Shown here in pieces: positions 24,122-35,950 of a stretch of DNA of 64,000 bases. The position numbers were made by a program, and so were the translations under genes. The notes under the pieces were generated by a model. The model was given only the letters and a program-made list of their open reading frames with translations, was not told where the DNA came from and made no database searches. The number at the start of each line of letters is the position of its first letter. Positions within the stretch are counted from its first letter, which is position 1. The DNA lies in the NCBI GenBank assembly GCA_003024175.1, contig MDYQ01000036.1, positions 62,001 through 126,000 on the forward strand, written 5' to 3'. This stretch comes from Planoprotostelium fungivorum. Taxonomy: Eukaryota; Evosea; Variosea; Cavosteliida; Cavosteliaceae.

Positions 24122-25874
24122 ATGTCTAACGGTATCATCTCCAGTCACGATGTCACGAGAGTCGTCTTGGAGATGGTCATGTCTTCAAGAGACGAACCCA
24201 CAAGGAGGACACAGTTTGCCGCTCTACGCCTCACGTGCAAATCGTGGAAAGAGATCGGTGAGATGCTCGATAGAAGACAAGCCCTTCTGATATTCCCAGT
24301 GGACAGCTTCACTCTCAGGCTGTCGGAAGACGATTTTCACGTGGCAATCGAAGAAGACCATGTCGAGTCGCTATGCTTCCTGTTGACTCACGAATCGTCA
24401 CATGAGCTCCTGGACCGATACCAATTCCTTTATCTTATCGTATATGCATTAAAGAATGAGTCTACCGACATTGCTACTACTGACTGCTACCAGATCTGGC
24501 ACAGATGATGTCGTCCGACTCATCTTGTCCGACCCGCGGATGAACCCACCAGAAATGGACAATATCGCCATCAGGCGCGCAGCAAAAAAGGGCCGTACTG
24601 AGGCTATACGGCTACTCTTGTCCAACCCGCGTATGGACCCATCAGCACAACGCAATGAGGCCATCAGAAATGCAGCAGAAAAGGGTCACACTGAGGTTGT
24701 ACGGCTACTCTTGTCCGATCCTCGTGTGGATGCATCAAGTTTGGACAATTACGCCTTCAAAAAGGCAGTCTGGAAAGGCCATACCGAAATCGTGCGGCTG
24801 CTTTGGTCCCATCTTCGTTTGGATCCGTCAGTACATGACAATGAGGCCATCAGAGAAGCAGCCCATTATGGCCATACCGAGATTGTACGGCTACTCTTGT
24901 CCGATTCTCGTGTGGACCCTTCGGCACAGGACAATTATGCCATCAGAAGGGCTGGTAACAAGGAGATTGTACGGCTGCTGTTGTCGCATCCTCGAGTGGA
25001 CCCATCAGCACAAGACAATGAGGCTATCGGACACGCAGCCTGCTGGGGTAAGAAGGGAATTGTACGGCTGCTCTTGTCGGACCCTCGAGTGGACCCTTCA
25101 GCACAGGACAATTATGCCATCAGAAGGGCTGGTAAGAAGGAGATTGTACGGCTGCTACTGTCGCATCCTCGAGTGGACCCATCAGCACAAGACAATGAGG
25201 CTATCAGACACGCAGCCTGCTGGGGTAAGAAGGGAATTGTACGGCTGCTCTTGTCGGACCCTCGAGTGGACCCTTCAGCACAAAACGATGAGGCTATCAT
25301 AGGTGCAGCATCTCGTGGTAACAATGAGATGGTACAACTGCTCTTGTCTGATTCACGTGTGGATCCTTCAGCACAGGACAATGAGGCCATCAAGCATGCA
25401 TCTATGAGCGGCTTGATTCAGACGGTGCGATTACTGTTGGGAGACGAACGAGTCAATCGATCCAGAAACAGCTTTGCCATCCGATCAGCGGCATTTAACC
25501 ACGCCAACATCCTCGAGCTGTTGATGTCTCATTCTAGAGTGCAATCAGCAGAGCAGATAAATACGACTAAGAGAAGATCAACGGAAGCAGCACACACAGA
25601 GGGGGAGCAGCTACTCGACAATCACAAGCGGCAGAAGTCAGCCGTATATCAGTCCTGTCTGTCAGTACATTCTTTGCAGACTATCTGTTTCTCTATGCCC
25701 GATGCAGCTCGTCGTATCAATGTCGTTGTGAGAGACGGAAAAGCACCAAATTCGCAATTGTATAACATGGGCTGGAACTGCGAGACATCAGTCTGCGTGA
25801 TATCATCCTCCTTGCGACGAGGGAAGAAATTTGAACGCAATGAAACGTTGTGCCACAGGATATATATGGAGTAG
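24122..25874 (+). CDS. Ankyrin-repeat protein with F-box-like N-terminus
   Basis: The N-terminus MSNGIISSHDVTRVVLEMV followed by LRLTCKSWKEIGEML looks F-box-like. From about 24480 to 25550 there are roughly a dozen ankyrin repeats of the form RLLLSDPRVDPSAQDNEAIR. The C-terminus (KRRSTEAAHTEGEQLLDNHK onward) is unrelated to ankyrins. Near 24450 the frame shifts by one: the first frame ends TAG-free but off register after YLIVYALKN, while the repeats continue from 24456 in the next frame. No good intron spans it, so either the assembly has an indel, the gene is slightly broken, or the repeat protein starts at 24456. Ankyrin arrays bind proteins, and with an F-box the gene would be an SCF adaptor; that is inference. 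Its closest relative in the window is the broken copy at 59863. Confidence 0.6.
24939..25292 (+). repeat. 177-bp tandem duplication within the ankyrin array
   Basis: Positions 24939-25115 and 25116-25292 are two head-to-tail copies of 177 bp (59 codons, two ankyrin units, one of them shortened). They differ at only a handful of positions over their length, while other units in the array are much more diverged. This marks a recent in-frame expansion. Confidence 0.8.
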
Positions 25875-26037
25875 CTGTTTCCCAGAGGATTCCCAAACAT
25901 TCCGACATCCAAAACCAAGCTTTGGAACAAGAATAGAGGGCAGGGAGAGAATACAACGTCAAGAAGAGCCTGGATGTGTTGACCGCAGCCCGAATGGATG
26001 GTATCGAGAGGTGACGATGACATTTTATTGTGTCAAA

Positions 26038-26659
26038 TCAAAACTTGACCAATAACTGAGGAAAGACGCGCATGCGGAACGTCGGGGCCTGGTCTGCCAC
26101 CAGAGGAAGGTTATCTCCTCCACACATTGCCACAGCGTTGTAGCCCGTCTGAGCATCTTGTGTGCAGGGTACCTCTCCACATCCCTGTCCGTAGAGGATG
26201 GAAGCTCCGATGGGTTGTCCTGTTCTAATGAGTTTGGATGATCTGATCGACACGGTGCTCACCAGAACAGACACCAGAATCACCGGGGCATTGGACAGAA
26301 GTGGCGGGGTATATGATGTCTACAGCGGAAGAAGAGTCCAGCTGGGGGTAGGTCATGTTACCCGCGTCGAGCCAATTGATCACGGTCATCATCTTGCAAC
26401 GTCCATTGTAATCGGATCTCTGCATGGTGTAGCTCTGACCAGTGCAGTCTGGGTTTTGGAATTGAGTCACGGAGTTCTTATCGCCCATGATGGCGTGATC
26501 GCGTTGAGGGCCGATGGGCATGCAGACTCCGTATCCAGCGTAGAAGCTGGAGGTGGGCTGTCCAGAGCAGCCACCACCGAAGCTCATGAAGTAGTCGAGA
26601 CGGATCACGGCACTGGCGGAGGCCACAAGGGCGAGGAAGAGGAGTTGAGAGGCACGCAT
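26038..26659 (-). CDS. Small secreted cysteine-containing protein
   Basis: Start 26659 gives a textbook signal peptide, MRASQLLFLALVASASA. The mature part is rich in Gly, Ser, Cys and Tyr: SFGGGCSGQPTSSFYAGYGV, FQNPDCTGQSYTMQ, and VQCPGDSGVC. That frame closes with TAG near 26225. A second coding-like stretch in another frame (GQPIGASILYGQGCGEVPC, YNAVAMCGGDNLPLV) runs on to 26038 and keeps the same composition, so I include it. A candidate intron starts at GTGAGCACC and ends CATTAG, but its phase does not restore the second frame. The family is not recognised; the paired Cys and the Gly-Cys motifs suggest an extracellular disulfide-bonded protein. Confidence 0.6.
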
Positions 26660-27435
26660 CGGATGGCGGTTTTGGTGAGAATGTTATTTTGTAAAAAGAC
26701 GAATCCCTCTTTCGCGTGAGTCGGCTCTTCCAGATGTGTCAATCACTGCCGCGCGCACGTTTCACAGTAACCCCCTTTTGAGTGACAAATTGCAAGTTGG
26801 AGTAACCAAATGCTCGCAACATTGACAAGCGGTGTCTCATTCGCTTTTGGATGGCAATATGGCGAATGGTTCCACGCCTTCGAAATGGTCGCGTTGCGAC
26901 CTGATCGTAGGAGGATTCTATCAGCCTTTTTAATTGACTGCAAGCGCCGGGACCGGGTTTTATTGGCAGTGTGTGAGGGAATGGTGTGCTACTGTTGAGG
27001 TCGATCTCATCGCTTATTCGTTGATTTATCCGATCGCAGCATCCTCTATCAACATATCATCCAGCCGTCTCCTCGTCGCTATTCACAATATACCTTCCTT
27101 TAAATCCTTCTTCTGGTAACAACAGCAACCATCCCTTTCCACACTCAGTTCATCAGCTTATAGGTATGAGGGCCGGCTCCTGATCTATTCCGTCCGCTGT
27201 TCAGATAAACAAAAATTGACGTCAATGATTGGTGAGGCCAATCGCGTCCATTGTGCCTATCCAGAAAAGGTACCGCTCTGTCTGAGTGGGAAAGTCGTCA
27301 CACACGATTTGCCCGCCGGAGAAAAATCACGCCAAGTTGTAAAGGAAAATTCTCTCGTGGCTTCGCTTTGTGGCGGAAGGGGACAAGATATTCTCTCTTC
27401 TTCTCATCTCCAGCGACTACCTCACATAACCAACC
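26660..27435. promoter_or_regulatory. Divergent intergenic region between secreted protein and Ras gene
   Basis: 776 bp between two divergently transcribed genes. Small frames exist on both strands but none resembles a protein family. It should contain both promoters and possibly 5' UTR introns of the Ras gene. No specific motif can be supported. Confidence 0.35.
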
Positions 27436-28291
27436 ATGACGATAAGCCTCAAATTGGTGATTGTTGGCGATCCTACGATTCATCCGAGCTGAAATGTGCA
27501 TAATAGGTGGTCGTCGGGTCTGGAGGAGTGGGTAAGTCGGCGTTGGTGATCCAATTTATCAAGAACACCTTCGTGGAGGTCTATAATCCGAGTGAGGTAT
27601 GACATATTGGACTCGAATCTGAATTCGTAACAGCTATCGAAGAGAATTATAGAAGGAATTGGAGTGTCGATGGAGGAGTATATCTCTTGGATATATTGGG
27701 TAAGAGGATCCTCACTTGATGATGTTCTGAAATGGTCTCAGACACAGCCGGTCAGGAGGACTTTCAGATCGTAACAGAGCAGTACATCAAAGGTGATTGA
27801 TTTCAATCGATGTGCATATCTGACCATGCATTCTACAGCCGGTGACGGATTTCTATTAGTCTATTCTATCGAAGACAGACAATCTTTCGATAACATCCTC
27901 ACATTTCGAGACCAAGTGAGTGCCATTCTTGGCATCCGCATACATGTTCTAACACACACAGATCCTCAGAGTTAAAGACGCCACGCGATTTCCCATGCTC
28001 TTGGTCGGAAACAAAGTAATCTCAGACATCTCATTTCCATCTGATGATAATGCAGTGTGATCTGGTCAATCGCTCTATATCCACAGAGGAGGGTGTCTCT
28101 CTCGCCAGATCCTTTGAGTGCCCCGTATTAGAGACATCTGCGAAAGAAGGTGAGAGCAGAGAGTGAGATGAGATGTCTGATGAGATGCAGGGACGAACAT
28201 TGAAGAGGTGTTTACAGTCATCGCACGCGAGGTCCTGAAGACAAGACCGGCCACAAAGAAAAAGAAGGGATCGAAATGTACACTGTTGTAG
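27436..28291 (+). CDS. Ras-family small GTPase
   Basis: The first exon is only 21 nt (MTISLKL, 27436-27456). After splicing the protein reads VVVGSGGVGKSALVIQFIKN (G1 P-loop), YNPTIEENYRR (effector loop; an intron after ccga restores the Thr), LLDILDTAGQEDF (G3), LLVGNKCDL (G4) and ETSAKEG (G5). It ends in a basic stretch KKKKGSKCTLL, so it carries a CAAX box (CTLL) for prenylation and should sit on the inner plasma membrane. The length, about 185 residues, fits the family. The residue aligned with Ras Ala11 is Ser; Gly12, Gly13 and Gln61 equivalents are intact, so it should be an ordinary cycling switch. Ras versus Rap cannot be settled by eye. Stop 28289-28291. Confidence 0.9.
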
Positions 28292-28498
28292 TCAGATAAT
28301 ACGAATCGATAAAGAGATGAATAGATCGAGTGTGAGAAAGAGTCATGAAGGAGATGAGATCACGAGACACAGAGATGTGAATCATCATCAGCTGACCGAG
28401 TCACGGAGGGTGACGGCCGTGAGAGACATCATGCGTCGCTGTGTTACGGTTAGAAGGAGTTAATGCCAAGTTCCATTAAACTAAATGGTACAAATTTA

Positions 28499-28714
28499 TC
28501 AGCATCGTGTTCTGAGAAGAGGGGTGCGCTTCACAGTGGATGATGCATTCGAGGGAGCAAGCATCGTCTTTTCCTTCCTCAGGATGGAAAACTTATCTTC
28601 AGGGGACCATTGTCTCTCTTCCTGAATAAGCCACTTCACTCTGTGAACGTTCTTAGCGTCCTGAGCGTCGGCGGCAGTTCTGGGATTCTGTTGGATGATG
28701 GCTGTTCCGGTCAT
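28499..28714 (-). CDS. Small basic protein, hypothetical
   Basis: A 71-codon single-exon frame (MTGTAIIQQNPRTAADAQDA to TPLLRTRC). It is the only sizable frame in the 800 bp between the Ras gene and the ICE2-like gene. Composition is hydrophilic and protein-like, with QEERQWSPEDKFSILRKEK in the middle. No family is recognised and no transcript evidence can be seen, so it could be chance. Confidence 0.35.
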   Translation of the reverse strand: MTGTAIIQQNPRTAADAQDAKNVHRVKWLIQEERQWSPEDKFSILRKEKTMLAPSNASSTVKRTPLLRTRC

Positions 28715-29094
28715 TGCTATGGTATCGTTCGTTCGTTAAGAAGTGGTAGTGTGGTGGTCGTGTGGGTCAGAGACTTGAAATGATTTCACCATCGATCAAC
28801 CTCTTTGGAGTGAGGAAGTTCTTCCCTTTCCATGGAACACTCCAACACCTGTCACCCGCTTCCTCAATTGTGTAGGTCCACTTCCTCCGTTTCTGTCAAG
28901 AGCAGTGGACTTATTTGGCTGAGTGACACGAGCTGGCTTGGAGCCGTGCGTTAGATATAATCACCGTTCGTAAAGCAAAATTCGTTACAAAACAAGGATC
29001 GAGTTTGTAGATCGAGAGGAAGTTTCGGCGAGATTTATGATTGAAATCCTACACCACATCAGATCACATCCCTCGATTGATTGTCTGAAACAAG

Positions 29095-30574
29095 ATGGTT
29101 TTGGCCTTCTTAGAGCTCGGTGTAAATCTGGTCAGTTTCTTGGCGCCATTTCTTCTCCTTCCAATCTCCCTTCTCGGAGGAGAACAGACATTCTACAGGC
29201 TCTCTTTCGTATTTGCCTCTTTCTATCTCGTATGGGGACTATTCAAATTCGTTCTCGGTGCACGACTGGTGAGTGTAATATGAAAGTCCAAAGTTGAAGG
29301 ATTCACAGACGGAATGGTCGTGGGTGTTCGAACTTCCTCTGTTAGGCGTATGGATGGTCTTCTTCTGGATGTACCTGCCATCTGACGTAGGAATATGGTA
29401 CTCGAAGATCTTGGAATACTCAGGTGAGCTGGAGGATTTCATCTTCTCCACGTCTAGATCTCGAGAGTTGTTAGACGTGCGACATTCGAAAGACTGACAT
29501 TATGGAAGGACCTGCTTTACTAGTCGTCGAGGCCGTGCAGATCGTTCGAATCATCATGCACACTAGCTATAGACTCGTCTCGAACGCAACCACAGAGCCC
29601 GATCGAGAGAACATTATCAAGGTGAGCCACCTCATTCGTCTCGCCCTGACTTCTTCAGTTCATCTTGATGGGTGGCTCTCTCTTCTGCTATCTCATCTTT
29701 GGTCTCTTCGCTTACAGACTCTACCACCACAAGGCCCTGACCATCGAAACTGCCACGTAATCGATTCTCATCCTTCTCACACTCATCACGAGGCAGTTTC
29801 CTGACGATCGTCGTTTGCACGATCATCGCATTGACCATCACCGTCGTCTTCTTCGTGGAGAGTGGATCAATGTCCGACACGGCCATGTTGTCCGTCTTTC
29901 TCATCTTCATCGTCAGGATGACAGTCCACTATTCCTCCGATCTCAGCACCCAGAAGCTGTTCAAGTGTGTCGAAACACCGAATCATCATCACCTTCTCAT
30001 CTCACCTAGTGGCTCGACACAAGTGAAATCGGGATGGAACATGCTCAACTATTACGCCGGAATTGGAACTCAGCAGATGACCATCAGCCAGCTCTTCTCA
30101 CTCGATTTCCTCGCCGCTGGCTTCTTAGCTATCGCCACGATCTTCTCATTCCCCTACTTTTCTCTCGAAACAGAAGACACGACCCTCTCTTCTGTGAGCA
30201 ATTCTTCATCTTATATTTTATACAAAATATCACACATACATGGTACAGAGATAAAGCATCCTCATGATACAGAGATAAGCATCATTCTCCATCACAATCA
30301 TCATTCCAGTCCACACAGATTTACACTCTTGCGAGTCATACTGACACGAACACAGCTGGCGAGTGAAGAAGACGAAGCGAGCACGCGGGGGTGGCAGACG
30401 AGCGTCTTCGGGTCCATCATGACCATCTTCTACTCTCACATCATCCTCTCCCTCACGGGAATCATCTCACCATCGAGCGAGTCCACGAGAATGATTCAAG
30501 CGTCGATCGCAATCTTGTATTACATCTACAGATTATACAAATCCTCTGTCTCTGACGGCTTCAAAGAGGACTGA
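29095..30574 (+). CDS. ICE2-like multi-pass ER membrane protein
   Basis: Start 29095 (MVLAFLELGVNLVSFLAPFL). Exons are joined by introns such as the one beginning GTGAGTGTAATATG near 29272. The segments include PALLVVEAVQIVRIIMHTSY, FGLFAYRLYHHKALTIETAT, FFVESGSMSDTAMLSVFLIF and FGSIMTIFYSHIILSLTGI. Around eight to ten hydrophobic helices are visible. The combination of an internal P-LL--E-- motif, the YRLY---LTI-TAT block, the SGS-SD-A-L block, and a late Y-H-IL helix resembles yeast Ice2, an ER protein that shapes cortical ER and regulates lipid enzymes. The match is by eye only. The C-terminus is cytosolic and polar (SVSDGFKED). It ends 39 bp before the stop codon of the convergent helicase gene. 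Confidence 0.55.
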
Positions 30575-30613
30575 TAAACGCTCCACCCTCTATACATTTC
30601 TCCTCTCTACATC

Positions 30614-33600
30614 TTACTCTCTGAACAGCAGTCTTAGTTCGTCGATACGGATCTGTCGCAGTTCTTTCGTGTTCATACCCAGTGCTCCCTATTCATTCCA
30701 TAAGCTTATTCCTTATTCTTCTTCTCTTGTACTATCATCTCTTCTTATTGCTTATCTCTTATTTCTTATTTCTTCTTATGGCTTATTGCTTATTTCTTAT
30801 TCTTAATATTACCTGAGCCATCGTCTTCTTTCTCTCTTGTAATTCAACGATTCTCTCTTCGATGGAATCTTTGATGATGAATCGTGTGACGTGAACGGGT
30901 CTAGTCTGTCCCAGACGATGAACACGATCGATGGCTTGATCTTCTGAGGCAGGATTCCACCAGGGATCTAAGAGGTAGACGTTACTCCCCGTCACTAGAT
31001 TCAGACCTAGACCTCCTACGCAATGTCAGCACCTCGTGTCATCATCGTGATGATGATCATTATGATAAACATGATGTGATGACAATCATGATAGAACATG
31101 ATGTGATGACAATCATGACAGAACGTGATGTGATGATGACAGACAAATGAAACTGACCTGCTTTCATGGATATGAGAAAGACACGAACTCTCGGATCCTC
31201 TCTGTACTGCTTGACCGATGCATCCCTCTGTGCCTGCGACATACCACCATCCAGACGTACGAAACGTATCCCGACCTTGGCCAGAGAAATCTCGCAGAGA
31301 TCTAACATGGACGTCCACTGACTGAACACGATGGACTTGATGCAGCTCTCTTCAGGCAATTGTGTCAGCTCCTGCAGCAACGCATCGATCTTTGATGATG
31401 TCATCCAATTGGACATGTCGATCGTCTCCTTCAACGATCTGATTCCATCAGTATCGTCCATCTACAATCAGCCCTCACTTTTCCTTCTTCCTCGAATTCG
31501 GCTTCGCCACAGAGATGACGTCAGACGTGACGTTCAGATTTCTCCTGCAGATGGGACAAGAGGGAGACATCTGTAGGGCGGGCTCCAAGCAAGACTTGCA
31601 GAAGATGTGGCCACACAACGTAACCATGGCATTGTCCACCGGCTCGACACATTCGGCGCACGTCTCGTCGCAGTATCGCACCCCCTGCGCCGCGACGGTT
31701 CGCAGATTCGCGATCTGCTCCTCGCGATTCGCGGCGGAGAGGGTTCTGGCGAGAGCCCTCAGGTCTTCCAGTCCGCCTGTCAGAAGTGTCAAGAGTGTCA
31801 AAATGACATTCAAACGTCACCTTCATTCCTCGCCTTGACGAGTGCCGGATGATCACACGATTGTCTCAGACGTAATAGGAGTTCTAAGATGTGTGCGTAG
31901 TTCTCGAGGATCTTACCAGAAGAGATGAGGCTGTCGAATTGTGTCTTCGAGCTGTCCCACAGTTGACGGTAGAAGGCGTCTTCGTCGATGCGGAAGGGAA
32001 TGGCCCTCAGCCTCACGATCCTCGGGGGGAGAGAGACGATGGGTGCGTTGTCCACCTGTTCAATCTCAATGGATGATTCGATGGATGTAAATGTTTCATT
32101 CTATACACAACATAGATGACATAGATGTTTCATTCTATATAGAATGTATGTACATGATGTGGTTATTCAATTCCATAGAATATAAATCATCGAATTGTAC
32201 ATAAGACTTGATCGTTGGAATCATCGATGCAATTGATCGTGTGATGAATAGAAGGAGATGTTGTGAAGAACGGCTCACCTTCTGATCTTTCGTGCGACGT
32301 AACAATATACTCCCCAATATGTTCTGCAATCGATTGAATCCCGACTCATTCTTGTTCCTATTCGATTTCAGATGACGATCAATCAACGATGTGAATCGTA
32401 TGCTTCATCTTATTCTCTACAGAAGGGACTCACCGGATGGCTCTCATGATATCCCTCGACCAACAAGAATAATCACCGTACGATTCAACGCGTAAAAAGT
32501 GAAGGAGTGAGAAGAGATCGTCCAATTTGTTCTGTATGGGTGTGCCTGTTGTGATCAACTCTTGTTCACATGAAGAGTTGACTCACCTGTGACGGCCCAA
32601 CGCCTCTCAGACTTCAGCTCGAAGGCAGCTTTCGCGGTTCGAGTGTTTCGATCTTTGATGGTGTGGGCTTCGTCCAACACAATTCGGAACCAATTGACAT
32701 CCATCAGTGGACATCCTTGTTCTTGCTTCTCCTATCATCAGAGTCACCTCTCTATCGCTCACGAATCGATCGATTTTCTTCTCTGTAGACGCTTGCGCGT
32801 GTGACTCGGGAATGAATGTCCTATAAATAGCTCACCCTCTTTCTCTTCGTTGAGTCTGCATTTGCCCTCGACGCCTTCGTTTCCGCTGGAATTTCACCAG
32901 CCAATGTCGTGTACGTTGTCAGTACGACGTCATGCTTCGACAGAGCTGACGCGTCACGATTCCGACCGTTACCGTGGTAGACGTAAATGGACAAGTGACC
33001 CTCCACCGTGTGGTTCTACAACGAGTCAATTCTATTCATAGCCTTCCTCTCACCTTCATCTCCTGATGCCACTGATTCAACACGGAGAGTGGACAGACGA
33101 TGAGAGTGGCTCGAGATGGCACGTATTCGTCACGATCTGACGTACCTTGTCTCTCTTCCCACTTGTTGGTCAACACCAAGGACAACACCTGACGATCCAT
33201 CAGGTACAGAACATCCTTCACCTTCACCTCTATCGTCTTTCCCATGCCCATCTCGTCCGCCAGAATTCCGCCTCGAACGCCGACGCCAGTCTCTGATATG
33301 TATACACCACTCCCCAACATAGGGTGCTCCCACTGTGTGATGTGCGTGTCTTGGTTGTAGTAGAATCGTTTGCCTGATTCCGGGACGATCATGACTTGCC
33401 AGGGAGCGGGGAGGGGAATCTGAGAGTGAGGATGTTCGGGGGACTTCTCTCGGTCGGACATCCAGGCGAGAGCTTGGCGTTGGTAGGAACGTAATGTCAC
33501 TTTGAGCGTCTGTCGTTTGTTATCTCCGTGCATGAATTCATTATGATTCGATGCGTTCTCTCTGTATGAGATTTTTATATAAGAGATGATGAAGATAAAG

Positions 33601-35684
33601 AGAAGAAAAAAATAGACGACGATAAAGATGAAGAGGAGATAAAGAAGAGATAAAGAAGAGATGAAGAGGAGATAAAGAAGAGATAAAGAAGAGATGAAGA
33701 GGAGATAAAGAAAAGATAAAGAAGAGATGAAGAGAAGATAAAGAAAAGATAAAGAAGAGATGAAGAGGAGATAAAGAAGAGATAAAGGAGAGATGAAGAG
33801 GAGATAAAGAAGAGATAAAGAAGAGATGAAGAGGAGATAAACGTTCGATGGAGATGATGGAATACCTCTGGTCCATCCATTTCTTTGAGATGTTTGTTGA
33901 GATTCTTGTACAATCGATCGGCAATCATGTCGATCGGTGGTTCGTTCGAAGATGATTCAGATGCCTCCATACGTGGTCTCTTTGTCATCAACTCCATCTG
34001 CTGCGTGTTGTAGACGTGTCCGGACTCATCCACAGTGAGATCCACTGGATCACTACTGCCACCCGCTGATTCGAGTCATTCTCTATCTCTCTCGTGTTTT
34101 TTACACGTCTATCTTCTCTTCTATCTCAGAAAGGAGAGATCATCACCTGGTGCAGCAGAGGCCGGTCGTTTCAACACACGGATATAACTGACGATTTGCT
34201 GTGAGGTCATCAGTCTTGCTTCACGTTCGTTCCCTCGCCTTCATCATGTCTTGCAGCGGAACTCCGATGGCATTGGCCAGATTGATCCAACACTGATAGA
34301 ATTTCGGGTTGCTGAGAGCTGTTCCGTAGATGAAATACTTGTTGCAGTACACCTACATACCATTCAATGACGAATCGTTACGTAACACCCACCTTGATGG
34401 CGATCTCGTCCACCATCTGCATCGCGTTCTCGTTTCCGTTCGAAGCGAGGACTTGTCCCTCAATGTACAGACACTTTGTATCACCCAAAGGCGCCAGCCA
34501 GCTGCAGACGGCGGAATCGATCCTTCCAATCAGCTGACGCTCCACGGTGTACACGGCGTACAGATTCTTATCGTAACCGAACAGTCCTCTCGGGTCTCGA
34601 ATCAATCGCAATCTGTCGCCTGGATCCTCCATCAACCCTCTCCTCTCGGTGTGACGAGCTCTCACCTGGTCTCGCTGTGGCGGGAACGAGAGATTGTTGG
34701 TTGGCAAAGTCAGTGAGGACGACCGTGGTGAATTGACCGAGTGGAGTCCTCTCGGTACGATTCTGTCTCTGGTTCTGTCCTTGTTGCGAATTGGATCGAG
34801 CGTTGTCTGATGCACTGTGGCTAGACAGATCGATGACCTTCGTGATCAGTGTCTGCATCATGTGGATGTCTCACCTCTCGACTCTCTGGACCGTCTACGA
34901 CGATCGGGTTGGATCGTGTCGAGGGTGCGAAATTCATTTCACTCGATTCTGAGAGGTGATCAGTTTGAATGGGATGAGATGGACTCACCATCGTCCTTCA
35001 CTCGAAATGGATTCCCGTTCTCACCCACGTAACCGTTCGGCCTCTCGATTCCATTGCTGCCATATAAACTGAGATCTTCAGATTTCATCTTGCATCATGC
35101 CGCTCACCCTTGAGATCCGTAACGTGAGTTGAGAGAGGCACCCAACTCGGTCAGAAAAGATGGACCATTGTCCTTTTTTATCTGTTCCATCGGTGTGACC
35201 ATTGGGGGTGTCGATGGACCATCTAATTCGATGAGTCTGAGGCGTTGAAAGATTAGAACTCACTTCGATAAGTCCATGGATTGGTGGGAGTCGAGGTCAC
35301 TGTCGGCGCGGGAGCTTGAGGTCTGGGAATGGGTGTTGGCATGTCTTCTGAAGAGGGCATGCGATTCAATAGACCCATTTTGAAATTAAGGAGGCCCTCA
35401 GAGGACACGAGAGACCGATCTTCTCTGTCGGGCTGATTCGTCCCATCTTCTGAGAGCTCTTCCCGATTTCCGTCGACGTGAAAAGATTGGGAGGGATAAT
35501 AAGAGGTCGTGTCTGCATTGGCAGTGGGTTGTTGATGTTGTAATGATGATTCATTCCCTGCATAATCGCCGAAACCCCTCTGATAAATCATTGCACTATG
35601 AGCAGATGCGTCCCCTTCGTTATACGTCATGTCGTCCTCTCCAGCATAAATGTTCTGGCTGCCATCGCTGAGATGAAGCGACAT
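30614..35684 (-). CDS. HLTF/RAD5-type SWI2/SNF2 helicase with RING finger, HIRAN-like and WW domains
   Basis: The N-terminal 200 residues are disordered (start 35684). A HIRAN-like part follows ([34 protein letters not shown]). The helicase core begins [17 protein letters not shown]. Then comes a WW-like sequence, [20 protein letters not shown] and THITQWEHP, just before the Walker A motif [15 protein letters not shown]. Further on are [20 protein letters not shown] (DEAH box) and a C3HC4 [24 protein letters not shown] to CPICRRNL (about 31520-31680). The second helicase half has [13 protein letters not shown] and [20 protein letters not shown]. The order HIRAN, SNF2-N, RING embedded, SNF2-C is that of RAD5/HLTF, which polyubiquitinate PCNA and remodel stalled forks. 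The last exon is spliced over a repeat-rich intron to [16 protein letters not shown]. Stop 30614-30616. Confidence 0.85.
31069..31137 (-). repeat. Tandem repeat in a helicase-gene intron
   Basis: Two to three diverged copies of a unit of about 28 bp built on ATGATGTGATGACAATCATG lie inside the intron that follows the VFLISMKAG exon. The unit is made of the same GATGA/TCATC words that dominate introns across the window. Confidence 0.6.
33590..33842 (-). repeat. Purine-rich minisatellite in a long helicase-gene intron
   Basis: Copies of a unit of roughly 33 bp built from GAAGAGGAGATAAA and GAAGAGATAAAGAA (plus-strand reading) run for about 250 bp. They fill the intron 33510-33865, which is 356 nt, several times the usual length here. 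Splicing from ...DGPE to [17 protein letters not shown] is in frame. All three frames through the repeat are open, which gives false Ser/Leu/Phe-rich proteins on the minus strand. Confidence 0.75.
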
Positions 35685-35950
35685 TCGATATAGAGGCTGG
35701 TGCTTCTAATCCGTACCCTTTCGTTTCTATCCTCCCGGGTGTGAGCTACAGTGTGAGTGCCAATCGCGCCGCACAATCAGATCGTGAACCGCGGCAAACA
35801 ATTCCTGTCTTTTTCCTCTGCTACAACGCATCGATTCCTTTATTCGACAACACATCCCCTCGTGTTCTCTCCGTCTCTCTTTTTTCCACCTGCTTTCCAG
35901 TCAGCCCATCTCCCTCTGTTATATCCTCCCCACCTTCTGCCCCTTTATTA

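Noticed and set aside
33541-33924. Ser/Leu/Phe-rich minus-strand frames that look like a multi-pass membrane protein
   Set aside because: All frames are open through a minisatellite that lies in a helicase-gene intron.
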